NCBI GenBank assembly: GCA_002471275.1
Contig: DKPQ01000004.1
Span: forward strand, 60,650-124,649
Length of the DNA: 64,000 nucleotides
Direction: 5' to 3'
Origin: Flammeovirgaceae bacterium UBA7330
Lineage (GTDB): Bacteria > Bacteroidota > Bacteroidia > Cytophagales > Cyclobacteriaceae
Part shown: piece after piece, positions 26,636 through 35,949 of the stretch
How positions within the stretch are numbered: position 1 is the first letter of the stretch
Layout: each line of letters starts with the position of its first letter
Made by a program: the position numbers and the translations under genes
Notes under the pieces: model-generated
Seen by the model: the letters and a program-made list of their open reading frames with translations, nothing else
Told to the model about the DNA's origin: nothing
Databases searched by the model: none

Positions 26636-27007
26636 ATGTCAAGTAATACCTACAAAATGCCCGGAAAGACAACCACGCAAAGTGGTGGTGTTTTCAAGCT
26701 GATTGATCGGTTCCTGAGGATCGATGAGTCGCTGGCACAGGTGATCCATGTCAGATTTTTACCTCAGATCCTGTTCATATCCGCACTTTGTGTCATATAT
26801 ATAGGCAACCGTCACTATGCCGAGAAAAAGATCCGGGCCATCAACACCCTGGAAAGTGAAGTAGAAGACCTTCGGGCAGACTACACGACCTTAAAAGCAG
26901 AATACAAATTTGCCAGCAAGCAATCTGAAGTGGCCAGGCAGGCCAGGGCGCTGGGACTGGAAGAAAGCAAACATCCACCCTTTAAAATCATCGTGAATAC
27001 GGAATGA
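26636..27007 (+). CDS. ftsL: FtsL-like cell division protein
   Basis: A 123-aa single-pass membrane protein. The cytosolic N-terminus (about 40 residues) is followed by a membrane segment FLPQILFISALCVIYIG (about residues 41-58). A periplasmic coiled coil (RAINTLESEVEDLRADYTTL) comes next, and the end is short. Size, topology and position between rsmH and the penicillin-binding protein gene match FtsL, which links FtsQ/FtsB to FtsW-FtsI. Sequence conservation in this family is low, so the call rests on topology and gene order. Its stop overlaps the start of the next gene by 4 bp. Confidence 0.85.
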   Translation: MSSNTYKMPGKTTTQSGGVFKLIDRFLRIDESLAQVIHVRFLPQILFISALCVIYIGNRHYAEKKIRAINTLESEVEDLRADYTTLKAEYKFASKQSEVARQARALGLEESKHPPFKIIVNTE

Positions 27008-29106
27008 GTATCAAGCGATCCATATTGCTCCGGGTGCGCATCGCCTTCTTGCTAGTATTCCTTTTTTCAGGGGGGATACTTTTTCGCATTATAACGCTTC
27101 AGTATGCTGAGGGTGATCGTTGGCGTGGTCTGGCCGAGACCTTAGGGCTCGAAATGCGCAAGATCGAAGCCACGCGTGGCAACATCTATGCAGATGATGG
27201 CAGCCTTCTGGCAACGTCCATTCCATTCTACCAGGTGGCCTTTGATCCGTCACTGGCAGACAGCAAACTTTATTCCAGTGGCATTGATTCCCTGTGCTAT
27301 ATGCTCTCCAGGTTCTACGATGACCTCACGCCTACTCAATACAAGCGCAAGATCGATGCGGCACGAAAAGCACGAAGAAGATACATCCTGATCAACAGGG
27401 AAAAGATCGGCTACCAGGAGAAAAAACGCATGGAAAGCTGGCCCATCTTCCGGGAAGGCCGACTAAAGGGCGGTGTGATATTCGAAAAGGTGGAAGAGCG
27501 CTTCTTGCCTTTTTCTCAGCTCGGCTATCGTACCATCGGTACCGTGAATGCAGAGAACAGGGGTGTTGTAGGCCTGGAATACAGCTTCAACAGGCAGCTT
27601 GCCGGTATGGACGGTCGCTCTGTGTTCCAGCGCATGGCAGGTGGTGGATGGAAGCCGGTGTATGATGGTACGGAGATCCGACCAAAAGATGGATACGACA
27701 TCCAAACCACGATCAATGTCAACCTGCAGGATGTGGCAGAATCTGCCTTATTGAAAGCTCTGACCAGGCACCAGGCCGACTATGGACTGGTCGTATTGAT
27801 GGAGGTAAAGACCGGAGAGATCAAAGCCATCTCCAACCTGAGCAGGAACAGCCGGGGAGATTACTACGAAAGATACAATTATGCCGTGGGTAGCCAGGGA
27901 GCACGTGAGCCGGGGTCTACCTTCAAGCTGGCATCTATGATGGCCCTGCTGGAAGAGACCAAAATGGAGCTGTCAGATACAGTGGATACGGGTAAGGGAG
28001 CCTACAAATTCTACAACCAGACCATGCGTGATCATGTGGAGGGTGGATTTGGTGTACTGACGGTGAAGGAAGTTTTTGAGAAATCGTCCAACATCGGTAT
28101 TGCCAAGCTGGTACAGAAGCATTTTGGAGATGACCCGGGGGAGTTTATTGAATTTATCCGGGAAACAGGTCTTGGAAAACCGCTTGGTTTTCAGATGGTT
28201 GGCGAAGGGGTGCCCTATATCAAAGACCCAACAGACTCTACCTGGAGCGGTGTTTCATTGCCATGGATCTCTCACGGCTATGAGCTGAAAATGACCCCAT
28301 TGCAGATGCTGACTTTATACAATGCCGTAGCCAACAATGGCAAGATGATCCAGCCACTAATCGTGAAATCAGTAAAAAGTGCCAATCGGGTGATGGACAC
28401 TTTTAAACCACAGGTTATCAATAAAAAGATCTGTTCAAATGAAACGTTGGCCAAACTCAGGCTGATGCTGGAGGGTGTGGTGGAAAATGGTACAGCGAAA
28501 AACATCAACATGACAAAGTACAAGATCGCTGGTAAGACCGGGACCGCTAAAAACGTGAAGAACGGTCGGTATATCAATGAGTATTACACCTCGTTTGCAG
28601 GTTATTTCCCGGCGGAGGATCCAAAATACAGCTGTATTGTGGTGATTGACAACCCGAAAGGCTGGAATATCTATGGATCGGATGTGTCTGCACCGGTGTT
28701 TAAAGAGATTGCCGATAACATCTATGCCTTGCAGGTGGAAATGCACCAGGAGCTCCCCAAAGACCCGGATCAGTATGCTGGTATTTTCCCAGTCATCCGT
28801 TCCGGAAAGCAGGATGAGCTCAAAATGATCTGTGATGACCTTGGAATAGCCAATCTGTCTAACCATGATGCTTCCTGGGTAAAAACAGACATTGAAAACA
28901 ACACGATCATCTGGGAAAACAACCAGATCAGCGATAGTCGGGTGCCTGATGTGCGGGGAATGACACTCAGAGATGCCATTTATGTTTTGGAAAACCTGGG
29001 CCTGAAAGTCGAGGTATCCGGTCGAGGAAGGGTGAGCCAGCAATCTGTGCTCCCCGGATCGAAGTTTAATCAGGGCAATGAAATTAAACTGGAATTGAGC
29101 TCATGA
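27004..29106 (+). CDS. ftsI: Division-type penicillin-binding protein (FtsI) with PASTA domain
   Basis: A 700-aa transpeptidase. A membrane anchor (about residues 11-30) is followed by the PBP dimerisation domain and the transpeptidase domain with all motifs: S305-T-F-K308 in PGSTFKLAS, S361-S-N363 and K511-T-G513 in AGKTGTAKN. The C-terminal part (about residues 645-698, VPDVRGMTLRDAIYVLENLG) is one PASTA domain, which binds muropeptides or beta-lactams in other proteins. It cross-links septal peptidoglycan with FtsW. PASTA domains on FtsI are less usual in Gram-negative bacteria but recur in Bacteroidota. It overlaps murE by 4 bp. Confidence 0.95.
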   Translation: MSIKRSILLRVRIAFLLVFLFSGGILFRIITLQYAEGDRWRGLAETLGLEMRKIEATRGNIYADDGSLLATSIPFYQVAFDPSLADSKLYSSGIDSLCYMLSRFYDDLTPTQYKRKIDAARKARRRYILINREKIGYQEKKRMESWPIFREGRLKGGVIFEKVEERFLPFSQLGYRTIGTVNAENRGVVGLEYSFNRQLAGMDGRSVFQRMAGGGWKPVYDGTEIRPKDGYDIQTTINVNLQDVAESALLKALTRHQADYGLVVLMEVKTGEIKAISNLSRNSRGDYYERYNYAVGSQGAREPGSTFKLASMMALLEETKMELSDTVDTGKGAYKFYNQTMRDHVEGGFGVLTVKEVFEKSSNIGIAKLVQKHFGDDPGEFIEFIRETGLGKPLGFQMVGEGVPYIKDPTDSTWSGVSLPWISHGYELKMTPLQMLTLYNAVANNGKMIQPLIVKSVKSANRVMDTFKPQVINKKICSNETLAKLRLMLEGVVENGTAKNINMTKYKIAGKTGTAKNVKNGRYINEYYTSFAGYFPAEDPKYSCIVVIDNPKGWNIYGSDVSAPVFKEIADNIYALQVEMHQELPKDPDQYAGIFPVIRSGKQDELKMICDDLGIANLSNHDASWVKTDIENNTIIWENNQISDSRVPDVRGMTLRDAIYVLENLGLKVEVSGRGRVSQQSVLPGSKFNQGNEIKLELSS

Positions 29107-30560
29107 GGATGCTAAAAGACATATTGTTTGGTGTATCGCTCAATGAGATCCATGGCGACCGGGAGGTGAAGGTTTCCGATATCACCTTTGATTCCAGGAA
29201 GGTAAAGAAACAAAGCCTTTTTGTGGCGGTGGAAGGACTCACTGTAGACGGGCATGCCTACATCAGTCAGTCTGTGAAGGCCGGTGCCACAGCAATTGTT
29301 TGCGAAATGTTGCCTGAAGAATTGCAGGAAGGTGTGACCTATGTGTCTGTAGATAACAGTGCCAAGGCAGTTGGGATCATTGCTTCCAATTTTTACAACA
29401 ATCCATCTCAGAAAATTATACTGGTTGGCGTGACGGGTACAAATGGTAAAACCACATCCGTCACCCTGCTTTTTGACTTGTTTAAAAATCTTGGTTATAA
29501 AGCCGGGATGCTATCTACTGTGGAGAATAAAATCGATGACAAGATCTTGCCAGCTCAGTTCACTACTCCGGATAGCATCCAGCTTAACCAATTGCTTCAC
29601 CAGATGGTGGAGGCAGGGTGTACCCACTGTTTCATGGAAGTGAGTTCCCATGCTTTGGTGCAACATCGTGTAGCTGGTATCACCTTTAGTGGAGCCATTT
29701 TTACCAATATCAGCCACGATCACCTGGACTACCACAAGACCTTTGAGGAATATATCCAGGCCAAGAAATTATTGTTCGATGGATTAACATCGGAGGCATT
29801 TGCCCTGACAAACCTTGATGATAAGCGCGGCATGGTGATGCTCCAAAATACCAAAGCATCCAAAAACACCTATGCCTTGAAATCCATGGCGGACTTCAAG
29901 GGCAAAGTGATCCACAATACCCTGCAGGGGTTGGAGTTGGATCTGGATGGCGTCAATGCGTGGTTTAAGTTGATCGGTGATTTCAATGCATACAATTTAT
30001 TGTCAGTATACGGCGCTGCGGTGCTTCTGGGAGAAGAAAAGGAAGCGGTGATGACCGCACTTTCCATGTTGGGAGGTGCCAGAGGTCGCTTTGAGCAGGT
30101 AGCTAATAAGCAGGATATCCTGGCCATTGTGGACTATGCGCACACACCGGACGCCCTGGAGAATGTATTGAAAACCATTGACAACCTACGCACACACCAG
30201 GAGATGTTAGTGACTGTTGTGGGATGTGGAGGTAACAGGGATAAATCGAAAAGACCGGTGATGGGTAAGCTGGCTGCTTCTTTTAGCAACAAGGTGATCC
30301 TGACATCGGACAATCCCAGGGATGAAGATCCGAGTGTGATCCTGGATGAGATGATGGCGGGGATAGGCAAGACCGAGCAACGCAAGACCATGATCATTGC
30401 GGACCGGAAGGAAGCGATACGTACAGCCTGTAACCTGGCTGGAAAAGGAGATATTATTCTCGTGGCCGGGAAGGGCCATGAGACATACCAGGAGATCAAA
30501 GGAGTACGAAATCACTTCGATGATCGGGAAGTATTGATGGAAATGTTAAAAGATAACTAG
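29103..30560 (+). CDS. murE: UDP-MurNAc-L-Ala-D-Glu:meso-diaminopimelate ligase
   Basis: A 485-aa Mur ligase. The ATP loop is VTGTNGKTTSV near residue 115, the Mur core motif HDHLDYH follows near residues 205-211, and DNPRDEDP at 403-410 is the DNPR motif that selects meso-diaminopimelate rather than lysine. It adds the third residue of the peptidoglycan stem peptide in the cytosol. It starts within the last codons of ftsI. murF is not found next to it; instead a palindromic repeat element occupies the gap before mraY. Confidence 0.97.
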   Translation: MRMLKDILFGVSLNEIHGDREVKVSDITFDSRKVKKQSLFVAVEGLTVDGHAYISQSVKAGATAIVCEMLPEELQEGVTYVSVDNSAKAVGIIASNFYNNPSQKIILVGVTGTNGKTTSVTLLFDLFKNLGYKAGMLSTVENKIDDKILPAQFTTPDSIQLNQLLHQMVEAGCTHCFMEVSSHALVQHRVAGITFSGAIFTNISHDHLDYHKTFEEYIQAKKLLFDGLTSEAFALTNLDDKRGMVMLQNTKASKNTYALKSMADFKGKVIHNTLQGLELDLDGVNAWFKLIGDFNAYNLLSVYGAAVLLGEEKEAVMTALSMLGGARGRFEQVANKQDILAIVDYAHTPDALENVLKTIDNLRTHQEMLVTVVGCGGNRDKSKRPVMGKLAASFSNKVILTSDNPRDEDPSVILDEMMAGIGKTEQRKTMIIADRKEAIRTACNLAGKGDIILVAGKGHETYQEIKGVRNHFDDREVLMEMLKDN

Positions 30561-30572
30561 ATGATTGATATG

Positions 30573-30693
30573 GACCAAAAAGCGCAAATCCATTCCGTCA
30601 TAAGCAGGTACGAAGAATCTTGTTATTCAGATGTGGTAATTGCTATCACAAGATTCTTCACTGCGTTCAGAATGACGAATCAGCTTTTTGGTC
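30573..30693. repeat. Palindromic intergenic repeat (REP-like) between murE and mraY
   Basis: The 183-bp gap between murE and mraY holds nested inverted repeats. The outer arms GACCAAAAAGC (30573-30583) and GCTTTTTGGTC (30683-30693) are perfect. The inner arms run from CGTCA...GAAGAATCTTG (30596-30622) to CAAGATTCTTC...GAATGACG (30649-30677) with some mismatches. The TTCAGAATGACG and GAAGAATCT words are typical of short repeated palindromes scattered in Bacteroidota genomes. TTGATAT occurs on both sides (30565, 30715), possibly a target duplication. A 60-codon open frame across it is a by-product of the repeat. Confidence 0.65.
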
Positions 30694-30743
30694 ACTTCGA
30701 AAGTATAAGAGTTTTTGATATCATAATTTTTAGAGCTAGATAA

Positions 30744-31922
30744 ATGCTGTATTACCTGTTTGATTATTTGGAGCAACAATTCGACCTGATGGGAGCGACG
30801 GTATTCCGTTTTATCTCCTTCAGAGCAGGTATGGCAGCGCTGTTTTCATTGCTCATTACCATCTATATCGGTAAATGGATCATCAAAGCACTTCAGGTAA
30901 ATCAGCTCGGTGAAAGCATCAGGGATCTGGGGCTGGAGGGCCAGATGAAAAAGCAGGGAACACCAACCATGGGTGGACTGATCATCCTGGCAGCCATCAT
31001 CATCCCAACGCTGTTGTTTGCCAAAATTGACAATATATATGTGATCCTGCTGTTGATCACCGCTGCCTGGATGGGACTGATTGGATTTGTAGATGATTAT
31101 TTAAAAGTCAAAAAGAAAAACAAAGAAGGACTGAGAGGGCGGTTTAAAATCATTGGCCAGGTAGCACTTGGTTTGGTGGTCGGACTTGTTATGGTGTGGC
31201 ATCAGGATGTGTTGTTGCCCGGGTACAACTTCGCAGGCATCATTGATAGTGAGGCCATTTTTACGACGTTACCCTTCATTAAGGGCAATGAGTTCCATTA
31301 CAATATGCTGTTACCAGCCTTTCTTGATGACTATACCTGGGTCATTTATGTGCTGGTAGTGATCTTTATCATCACAGCCGTTTCCAACGGAGCCAACATG
31401 ACCGACGGACTGGATGGACTGGCAGCGGGCACTTCAGCCATCATTGGCCTGACTCTGGGCATATTGGCCTATCTGTCTGGTAACGCCATCTTCGCCGAAT
31501 ACCTCAACATTGCTTTCATCCCCAATGCAGGTGAGCTGGTCATTTTCAGTGCCGCATTTGTAGGGGCGTGTATAGGATTTTTATGGTACAATTCATACCC
31601 GGCACAAGTTTTCATGGGGGATACAGGCAGCTTGTCCATCGGCGGGATCATAGCCGTCATGGCATTTGTGATCCGAAAAGAATTACTGATTCCCGTATTG
31701 TGCGGGATCTTCCTCATCGAAAACCTCTCGGTGATCCTGCAGGTGTCTTATTTCAAATACACCAAAAAGAAATACGGGGAAGGCAAAAGAATTTTTCTCA
31801 TGTCACCACTTCATCACCATTATCAGAAGAAGGGCTGGCACGAGGCCAAAATTGTTACCAGGTTCTGGACCTCAGGGATCCTTCTGGCCATCATCACATT
31901 AGCAACTTTAAAACTTAGATAG
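30744..31922 (+). CDS. mraY: Phospho-MurNAc-pentapeptide transferase MraY
   Basis: A 392-aa integral membrane enzyme with about ten hydrophobic segments, slightly longer than the E. coli protein. Family motifs include GTPTMGGLIIL, GFVDDYLKVKKK with the Asp-Asp pair, NMTDGLDGLAAG, and the C-terminal MSPLHHHYQKKGWHE. It transfers phospho-MurNAc-pentapeptide to undecaprenyl phosphate to make lipid I. It starts 183 bp after murE, separated by a repeat element, and is followed 1 bp later by a small unknown gene. Confidence 0.97.
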   Translation: MLYYLFDYLEQQFDLMGATVFRFISFRAGMAALFSLLITIYIGKWIIKALQVNQLGESIRDLGLEGQMKKQGTPTMGGLIILAAIIIPTLLFAKIDNIYVILLLITAAWMGLIGFVDDYLKVKKKNKEGLRGRFKIIGQVALGLVVGLVMVWHQDVLLPGYNFAGIIDSEAIFTTLPFIKGNEFHYNMLLPAFLDDYTWVIYVLVVIFIITAVSNGANMTDGLDGLAAGTSAIIGLTLGILAYLSGNAIFAEYLNIAFIPNAGELVIFSAAFVGACIGFLWYNSYPAQVFMGDTGSLSIGGIIAVMAFVIRKELLIPVLCGIFLIENLSVILQVSYFKYTKKKYGEGKRIFLMSPLHHHYQKKGWHEAKIVTRFWTSGILLAIITLATLKLR

Positions 31923-31923
31923 C

Positions 31924-32301
31924 ATGACACTAGACCAGCTTAAACACCTTAATGAAAAGTTTCAGCTCAAAGCCGCTGAACTACCGAATCTTCTGCCTAT
32001 TGGGAGTTTAACGGAGTATTCTTCCGTGCTGATCAGAAGGTCCAGGAGACTGGAAAAGATCTTCAACCGGTTGCTGATGGCTGATGGAGAAGGTGCGCTA
32101 TCTGGTGCCATGAGTGCCGCAGAGCATGAAATGGATGAAATTATTTATCTGTTGGACAGGCTGGACATTGCCAACAGAAAAAAGAAATATGTACCGATCA
32201 CAGAGTTTGTGAAGTTTGGATTTGAAATGCTTTCCTTCTTCTCTATGAGCTGTGATCAGGTTTTGGAGAAAAGAATGAGACAAAACTCCTTCGATGAGTA
32301 A
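31924..32301 (+). CDS. Unknown 125-aa helical protein inside the dcw cluster
   Basis: A 125-aa protein starting 1 bp after the mraY stop and overlapping murD by 8 bp, so it is almost certainly translated as part of the operon. It has no signal peptide and no clear membrane segment. The sequence is basic and helical: SVLIRRSRRLEKIFNRLL, then HEMDEIIYLLDRLDIANRKK, then FEMLSFFSMSCDQVLEKRMR. I do not recognise the family. The position between mraY and murD, where no gene of the standard cluster is expected, suggests a lineage-specific helper of wall synthesis or division; this is inference. Confidence 0.8.
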   Translation: MTLDQLKHLNEKFQLKAAELPNLLPIGSLTEYSSVLIRRSRRLEKIFNRLLMADGEGALSGAMSAAEHEMDEIIYLLDRLDIANRKKKYVPITEFVKFGFEMLSFFSMSCDQVLEKRMRQNSFDE

Positions 32302-33670
32302 ACGAGTTACCATATTAGGTTCAGGCGAAAGCGGTCTGGGAGCAGCAAAGCTCGCATCTAAGATGAGCTATGATGTTTTCTTATCCGATTCCGGAAAGAT
32401 CTCAGGGCAGACACTGACTCAACTAAAATCCTTCCATGTGGACTACGAAGAAGGTGGTCATGACATTGAAAGGATTCTGGCTTCTGATGTCATTGTAAAG
32501 AGTCCCGGGATTCCTGATACCGTAAAGGTGGTGGTAGCAGCATTGACCAAAGGGATACCTGTGATCTCAGAAGTGGAGTTTGCCTATCAACATGTGGGTG
32601 ATCAGGCTAAAGTCATTGCCATTACAGGAACCAATGGTAAGACGACCACAACACTATTGACATATCATCTGCTGAAAAAAGCAGGCCTGAAGGTGGCGCT
32701 GGGAGGCAATGTAGGTGTAAGCTTTGCTGGACTGGTAGCCCTGGGAGGTTTTGACTATTATGTGATCGAGGTAAGCAGCTTTCAGCTTGACGGGATTGTG
32801 AGGTTTAAGCCGGATGTGGCGGTACTGCTAAACATTACTCCTGACCACCTGGATCGCTATGAAAACAGCATGCAGCAGTACATCGCTTCAAAATTCAGGA
32901 TCACGGAGAACCTGACCAAAGAGGAATGCTTCATCTATTGTGCGGATAGTCAACCGATCACAGAAGAATTGGCTCGAAGAAATATAGAAGCCTGCCTTTT
33001 TGCGATCTCAGCTACAAAAAATGACAAGTGGAACGCCTACCTGGATGAAGAGCATTTGATCTTCAACTATGAATACAAAGAGGCGAAGTTACATCATAAG
33101 ATTCCTGTTTCAGAGATTTCGCTGATTGGCAAGCACAACATGATCAATACCATGGCCTCTGTGATGTGTGCGCTTTGGATGGAAATCTCTATCAAAGAGA
33201 TCCTGAAAGGATTGAAAAGCTTTAAAAATGCACCTCACAGGCTGGAAAAGGTAGCTGAAATTGAGGGTGTCACCTTTATCAATGACTCCAAGGCTACCAA
33301 TGTGGACTCAGTCTACTACGCCCTTGAAGGGATCAATCATCCAGTCATCTGGATGGCAGGAGGAATAGACAAAGGGAATGATTACAGTGTGCTGGACAGC
33401 TTTGTGAAAGCTAAAGTAAAGACATTGATCAGTCTGGGGGTAGACAACAAGCCACTGAATGATCACTATAGAGGTAAAGTAACGCTTCTGGAAACAGACA
33501 AAATTAAAAAGGCAGTCAGGATGGCTTTTGAGCATGCTGAACCCGGAGATGTGGTATTGCTGTCTCCTGCATGTGCGAGCTTCGACCTGTTTAAGAATTA
33601 TGAGGATCGTGGAGATCAGTTTAAAAAAGCCGTGAAGTCTTTGGTGAAACCTAAAAAAGTGAAGTCATGA
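32294..33670 (+). CDS. murD: UDP-MurNAc-L-alanine:D-glutamate ligase
   Basis: A 458-aa Mur ligase. An N-terminal Rossmann-like domain begins VTILGSGESGLGAAKLA. The ATP loop is GTNGKTT at 112-118, the core motif NITPDHLDRY lies near residue 185, and FINDSKATNVDSV (near residue 325) is the hallmark of the C-terminal domain. It adds D-glutamate to UDP-MurNAc-L-Ala in the cytosol. The length is usual. It is overlapped by the preceding unknown gene and overlaps ftsW by 4 bp. Confidence 0.97.
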   Translation: MSKRVTILGSGESGLGAAKLASKMSYDVFLSDSGKISGQTLTQLKSFHVDYEEGGHDIERILASDVIVKSPGIPDTVKVVVAALTKGIPVISEVEFAYQHVGDQAKVIAITGTNGKTTTTLLTYHLLKKAGLKVALGGNVGVSFAGLVALGGFDYYVIEVSSFQLDGIVRFKPDVAVLLNITPDHLDRYENSMQQYIASKFRITENLTKEECFIYCADSQPITEELARRNIEACLFAISATKNDKWNAYLDEEHLIFNYEYKEAKLHHKIPVSEISLIGKHNMINTMASVMCALWMEISIKEILKGLKSFKNAPHRLEKVAEIEGVTFINDSKATNVDSVYYALEGINHPVIWMAGGIDKGNDYSVLDSFVKAKVKTLISLGVDNKPLNDHYRGKVTLLETDKIKKAVRMAFEHAEPGDVVLLSPACASFDLFKNYEDRGDQFKKAVKSLVKPKKVKS

Positions 33671-34833
33671 CGATGATTAAGGAATGGGCATATCGAAATC
33701 TGAAAGGTGATCCGGTGATCTGGTTCATTGTTTTCATTATCTCAATATGGAGTATCCTGGTAGTCTACAGCTCTACCGGTAGCCTGGCTTACCGCATGGA
33801 AGCTGGCAACACGGAATACTACCTGTTCAAACATGCCATCCTGGTGTTTCTCAGTCTGGTAGCCATGTGGATTGCCCATCGCATCGACTACAGATATTAC
33901 TCAAGGATCTCTAAGCTGCTGCTGTGGGTATCGGCACCCTTGCTTTTACTCACCTGGCTTTTCGGAACCAATGTGAATGAAGCCTCCCGTTGGATCACCA
34001 TTCCTGTGATCAATCAGGGGTTTCAGCCATCGGATCTGGCCAAGCTGGCACTTTTGGTCACGCTCACAAGCATGCTTTCCAAAAAGCAGCAGGACATCGA
34101 GAACTTTCAAAAGTCAATCATTCCCATGCTGTTATGGGTTGGTTTGATCTGCGGGTTGATAGCCATGACCAATATCTCTACGGCCATACTGCTTTTCCTT
34201 ACCTGTATGCTGGTGCTCTTCATCGGAAGGGTTCCGGTGAAATACCTGTTGATCCTGATGATCATCGGTTTTTGCTCAGGATCCATCTCCCTGATGGTAG
34301 GACAACGCGGAGCAACTGCCCTGAATAGGATCACTGCTTTCATGGATAAAGAAGAAGTTCCCTACCAGGAAAAACAGGCGAACATCGCCATTGCTACCGG
34401 AGGATTGTTTGGCAAGGGGCCTGGCCAAAGTGATCAAAGAAATTATCTACCCCATCCTTATTCTGATTTCGTGTATGCCATCATCATCGAGGAATACGGA
34501 TTGATAGGTGGGGTGACAGTGATGCTGCTGTTTTTGGGATTGCTCTACCGGGGCATGAAAGCAGCAGCGGAGAGTGAACGGGCTTATGGAGGACTGCTCT
34601 CGGCGGGATTGTCTTTCGCACTGGTGATGCAGGCATTTGTGAACATGGGTGTTACTGTGGGCCTGGGTCCGATCACCGGTTTGCCTTTGCCATTGTTCAG
34701 TATGGGGGGTACTTCTCAGCTGTTCACCGGTTTGGCCATTGGGATCATCCTGAGTGTAAGTAGGGGTGAGATTGATGATATAGGTACTGCGTCAGGAAAC
34801 CAGTATAGAGAAAAAATTAAACAGGCAGCGTAA
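33667..34833 (+). CDS. ftsW: Septal peptidoglycan polymerase FtsW (SEDS family)
   Basis: A 388-aa SEDS protein with about ten membrane segments. Motifs include VVYSSTGSLAYRM in the first loop, NEASRWITIPVINQGFQPSD with the conserved RW and QPSD, and near the end GLPLPLFSMGGTSQLFTGLA with the PLPLFSxGGTS signature. It polymerises lipid II into glycan strands together with FtsI. It overlaps murD by 4 bp and is followed by a 39-bp gap before murG. Confidence 0.96.
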   Translation: MTMIKEWAYRNLKGDPVIWFIVFIISIWSILVVYSSTGSLAYRMEAGNTEYYLFKHAILVFLSLVAMWIAHRIDYRYYSRISKLLLWVSAPLLLLTWLFGTNVNEASRWITIPVINQGFQPSDLAKLALLVTLTSMLSKKQQDIENFQKSIIPMLLWVGLICGLIAMTNISTAILLFLTCMLVLFIGRVPVKYLLILMIIGFCSGSISLMVGQRGATALNRITAFMDKEEVPYQEKQANIAIATGGLFGKGPGQSDQRNYLPHPYSDFVYAIIIEEYGLIGGVTVMLLFLGLLYRGMKAAAESERAYGGLLSAGLSFALVMQAFVNMGVTVGLGPITGLPLPLFSMGGTSQLFTGLAIGIILSVSRGEIDDIGTASGNQYREKIKQAA

Positions 34834-34872
34834 AAATTTGAAACGATCAAGACAAAACGCAAATATAGGATC

Positions 34873-35949
34873 ATGATAAGCGGAGGCGGAACAGGCGGAC
34901 ACATCTACCCGGCAATATCCATTGCTCAGTCGCTTCAGCATATGCTGGAGGAGGTGGAGATCCTGTTTGTCGGCGCCAAAGGAAAGATGGAGATGAAAAA
35001 GGTCCCTGAGGCAGGTTTCCCTATTGTAGGACTGTGGATCAGTGGTCTGCAACGCAGTCTGACCATCAAAAATTTACTCTTCCCTGTGAAAGTGATTGCC
35101 AGCCTGTTCAAGGCCGGATCACTGCTAAGGAAATTTAAGCCTGATGCCGTAATAGGTGTTGGCGGTTATGCAAGTGGGCCCCTGCTATTCGTGGCTTCAT
35201 CCAAAGGGGTACCCACTATAATCCAGGAGCAAAACTCTTATGCCGGACTGACCAATAAATGGCTGGCAGGTAAAGTGGATAAGATCTGTGTCGCCTATCC
35301 TGAGATGGAGCGATATTTTCCTGCAGAGAAGCTTGTCTTAACCGGTAACCCTGTTCGAAAAGACCTAATGGATGTCTATTCGAAGCGGAAAGAGGCCTTT
35401 GAGTTTTTCAAGCTGGATCCGAAAAAGAAAACAATGCTGATCATCGGGGGCAGCCTGGGGGCAAGAACCATAAACGAATCCATCAAAGCGGGTATCGATC
35501 AGTTGGTTGCGCAGGACATTCAGGTGATCTGGCAGACAGGTGAATATTACTTTGAAAGCATTAAAAAGGAGATGCCTGCTCATGACAATGTGAGGATTAT
35601 GCCATTCCTGAAAGAGATGGTTTACGGTTATGCTGCAGCAGATATTGTAGTATCACGTGCTGGGGCTTTGTCTATCGCTGAGCTGATGCTCACAGGCAAG
35701 GCCTGCATTTTGGTGCCCTCACCCAATGTGGCGGAGGATCATCAGACCAAAAATGCGATGGCTTTGGTAAAGAACGAAGCGGCAGTCCTGGTAAAGGACA
35801 ATGAGAGCAGAGCGCAACTGGTGAATGAAGCCATTGCACTTCTTTCAGATGAGAAGAAAAGAGAAAAATTATCCAATAAGATCCTGGGCATGGCACAAAA
35901 AGATGCCTCGGATAGGATTGCAAAAGAAATAATTGAATTGATTAAATGA
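34873..35949 (+). CDS. murG: Lipid II synthase MurG (UDP-GlcNAc transferase)
   Basis: A 358-aa GT-B glycosyltransferase. The first visible motif is ISGGGTGGHIYPA at residues 2-14, followed by GVGGYASGPLLF, IIQEQNSYAGLTNK and the donor site region SRAGALSIAELMLTGK. It adds GlcNAc to lipid I on the inner membrane face. The only ATG places GGGTGGH unusually close to the N-terminus. The frame stays open upstream and reads KTKRKYRI just before the ATG, which looks like the missing first strand, so initiation at a non-ATG codon is possible. It overlaps murC by 4 bp. Confidence 0.95.
   Translation: MISGGGTGGHIYPAISIAQSLQHMLEEVEILFVGAKGKMEMKKVPEAGFPIVGLWISGLQRSLTIKNLLFPVKVIASLFKAGSLLRKFKPDAVIGVGGYASGPLLFVASSKGVPTIIQEQNSYAGLTNKWLAGKVDKICVAYPEMERYFPAEKLVLTGNPVRKDLMDVYSKRKEAFEFFKLDPKKKTMLIIGGSLGARTINESIKAGIDQLVAQDIQVIWQTGEYYFESIKKEMPAHDNVRIMPFLKEMVYGYAAADIVVSRAGALSIAELMLTGKACILVPSPNVAEDHQTKNAMALVKNEAAVLVKDNESRAQLVNEAIALLSDEKKREKLSNKILGMAQKDASDRIAKEIIELIK

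Noticed and set aside
30561..30743. 60-codon open frame between murE and mraY
   Set aside because: It lies across nested inverted repeats and reads out of the palindromic element; the protein has no recognisable features.
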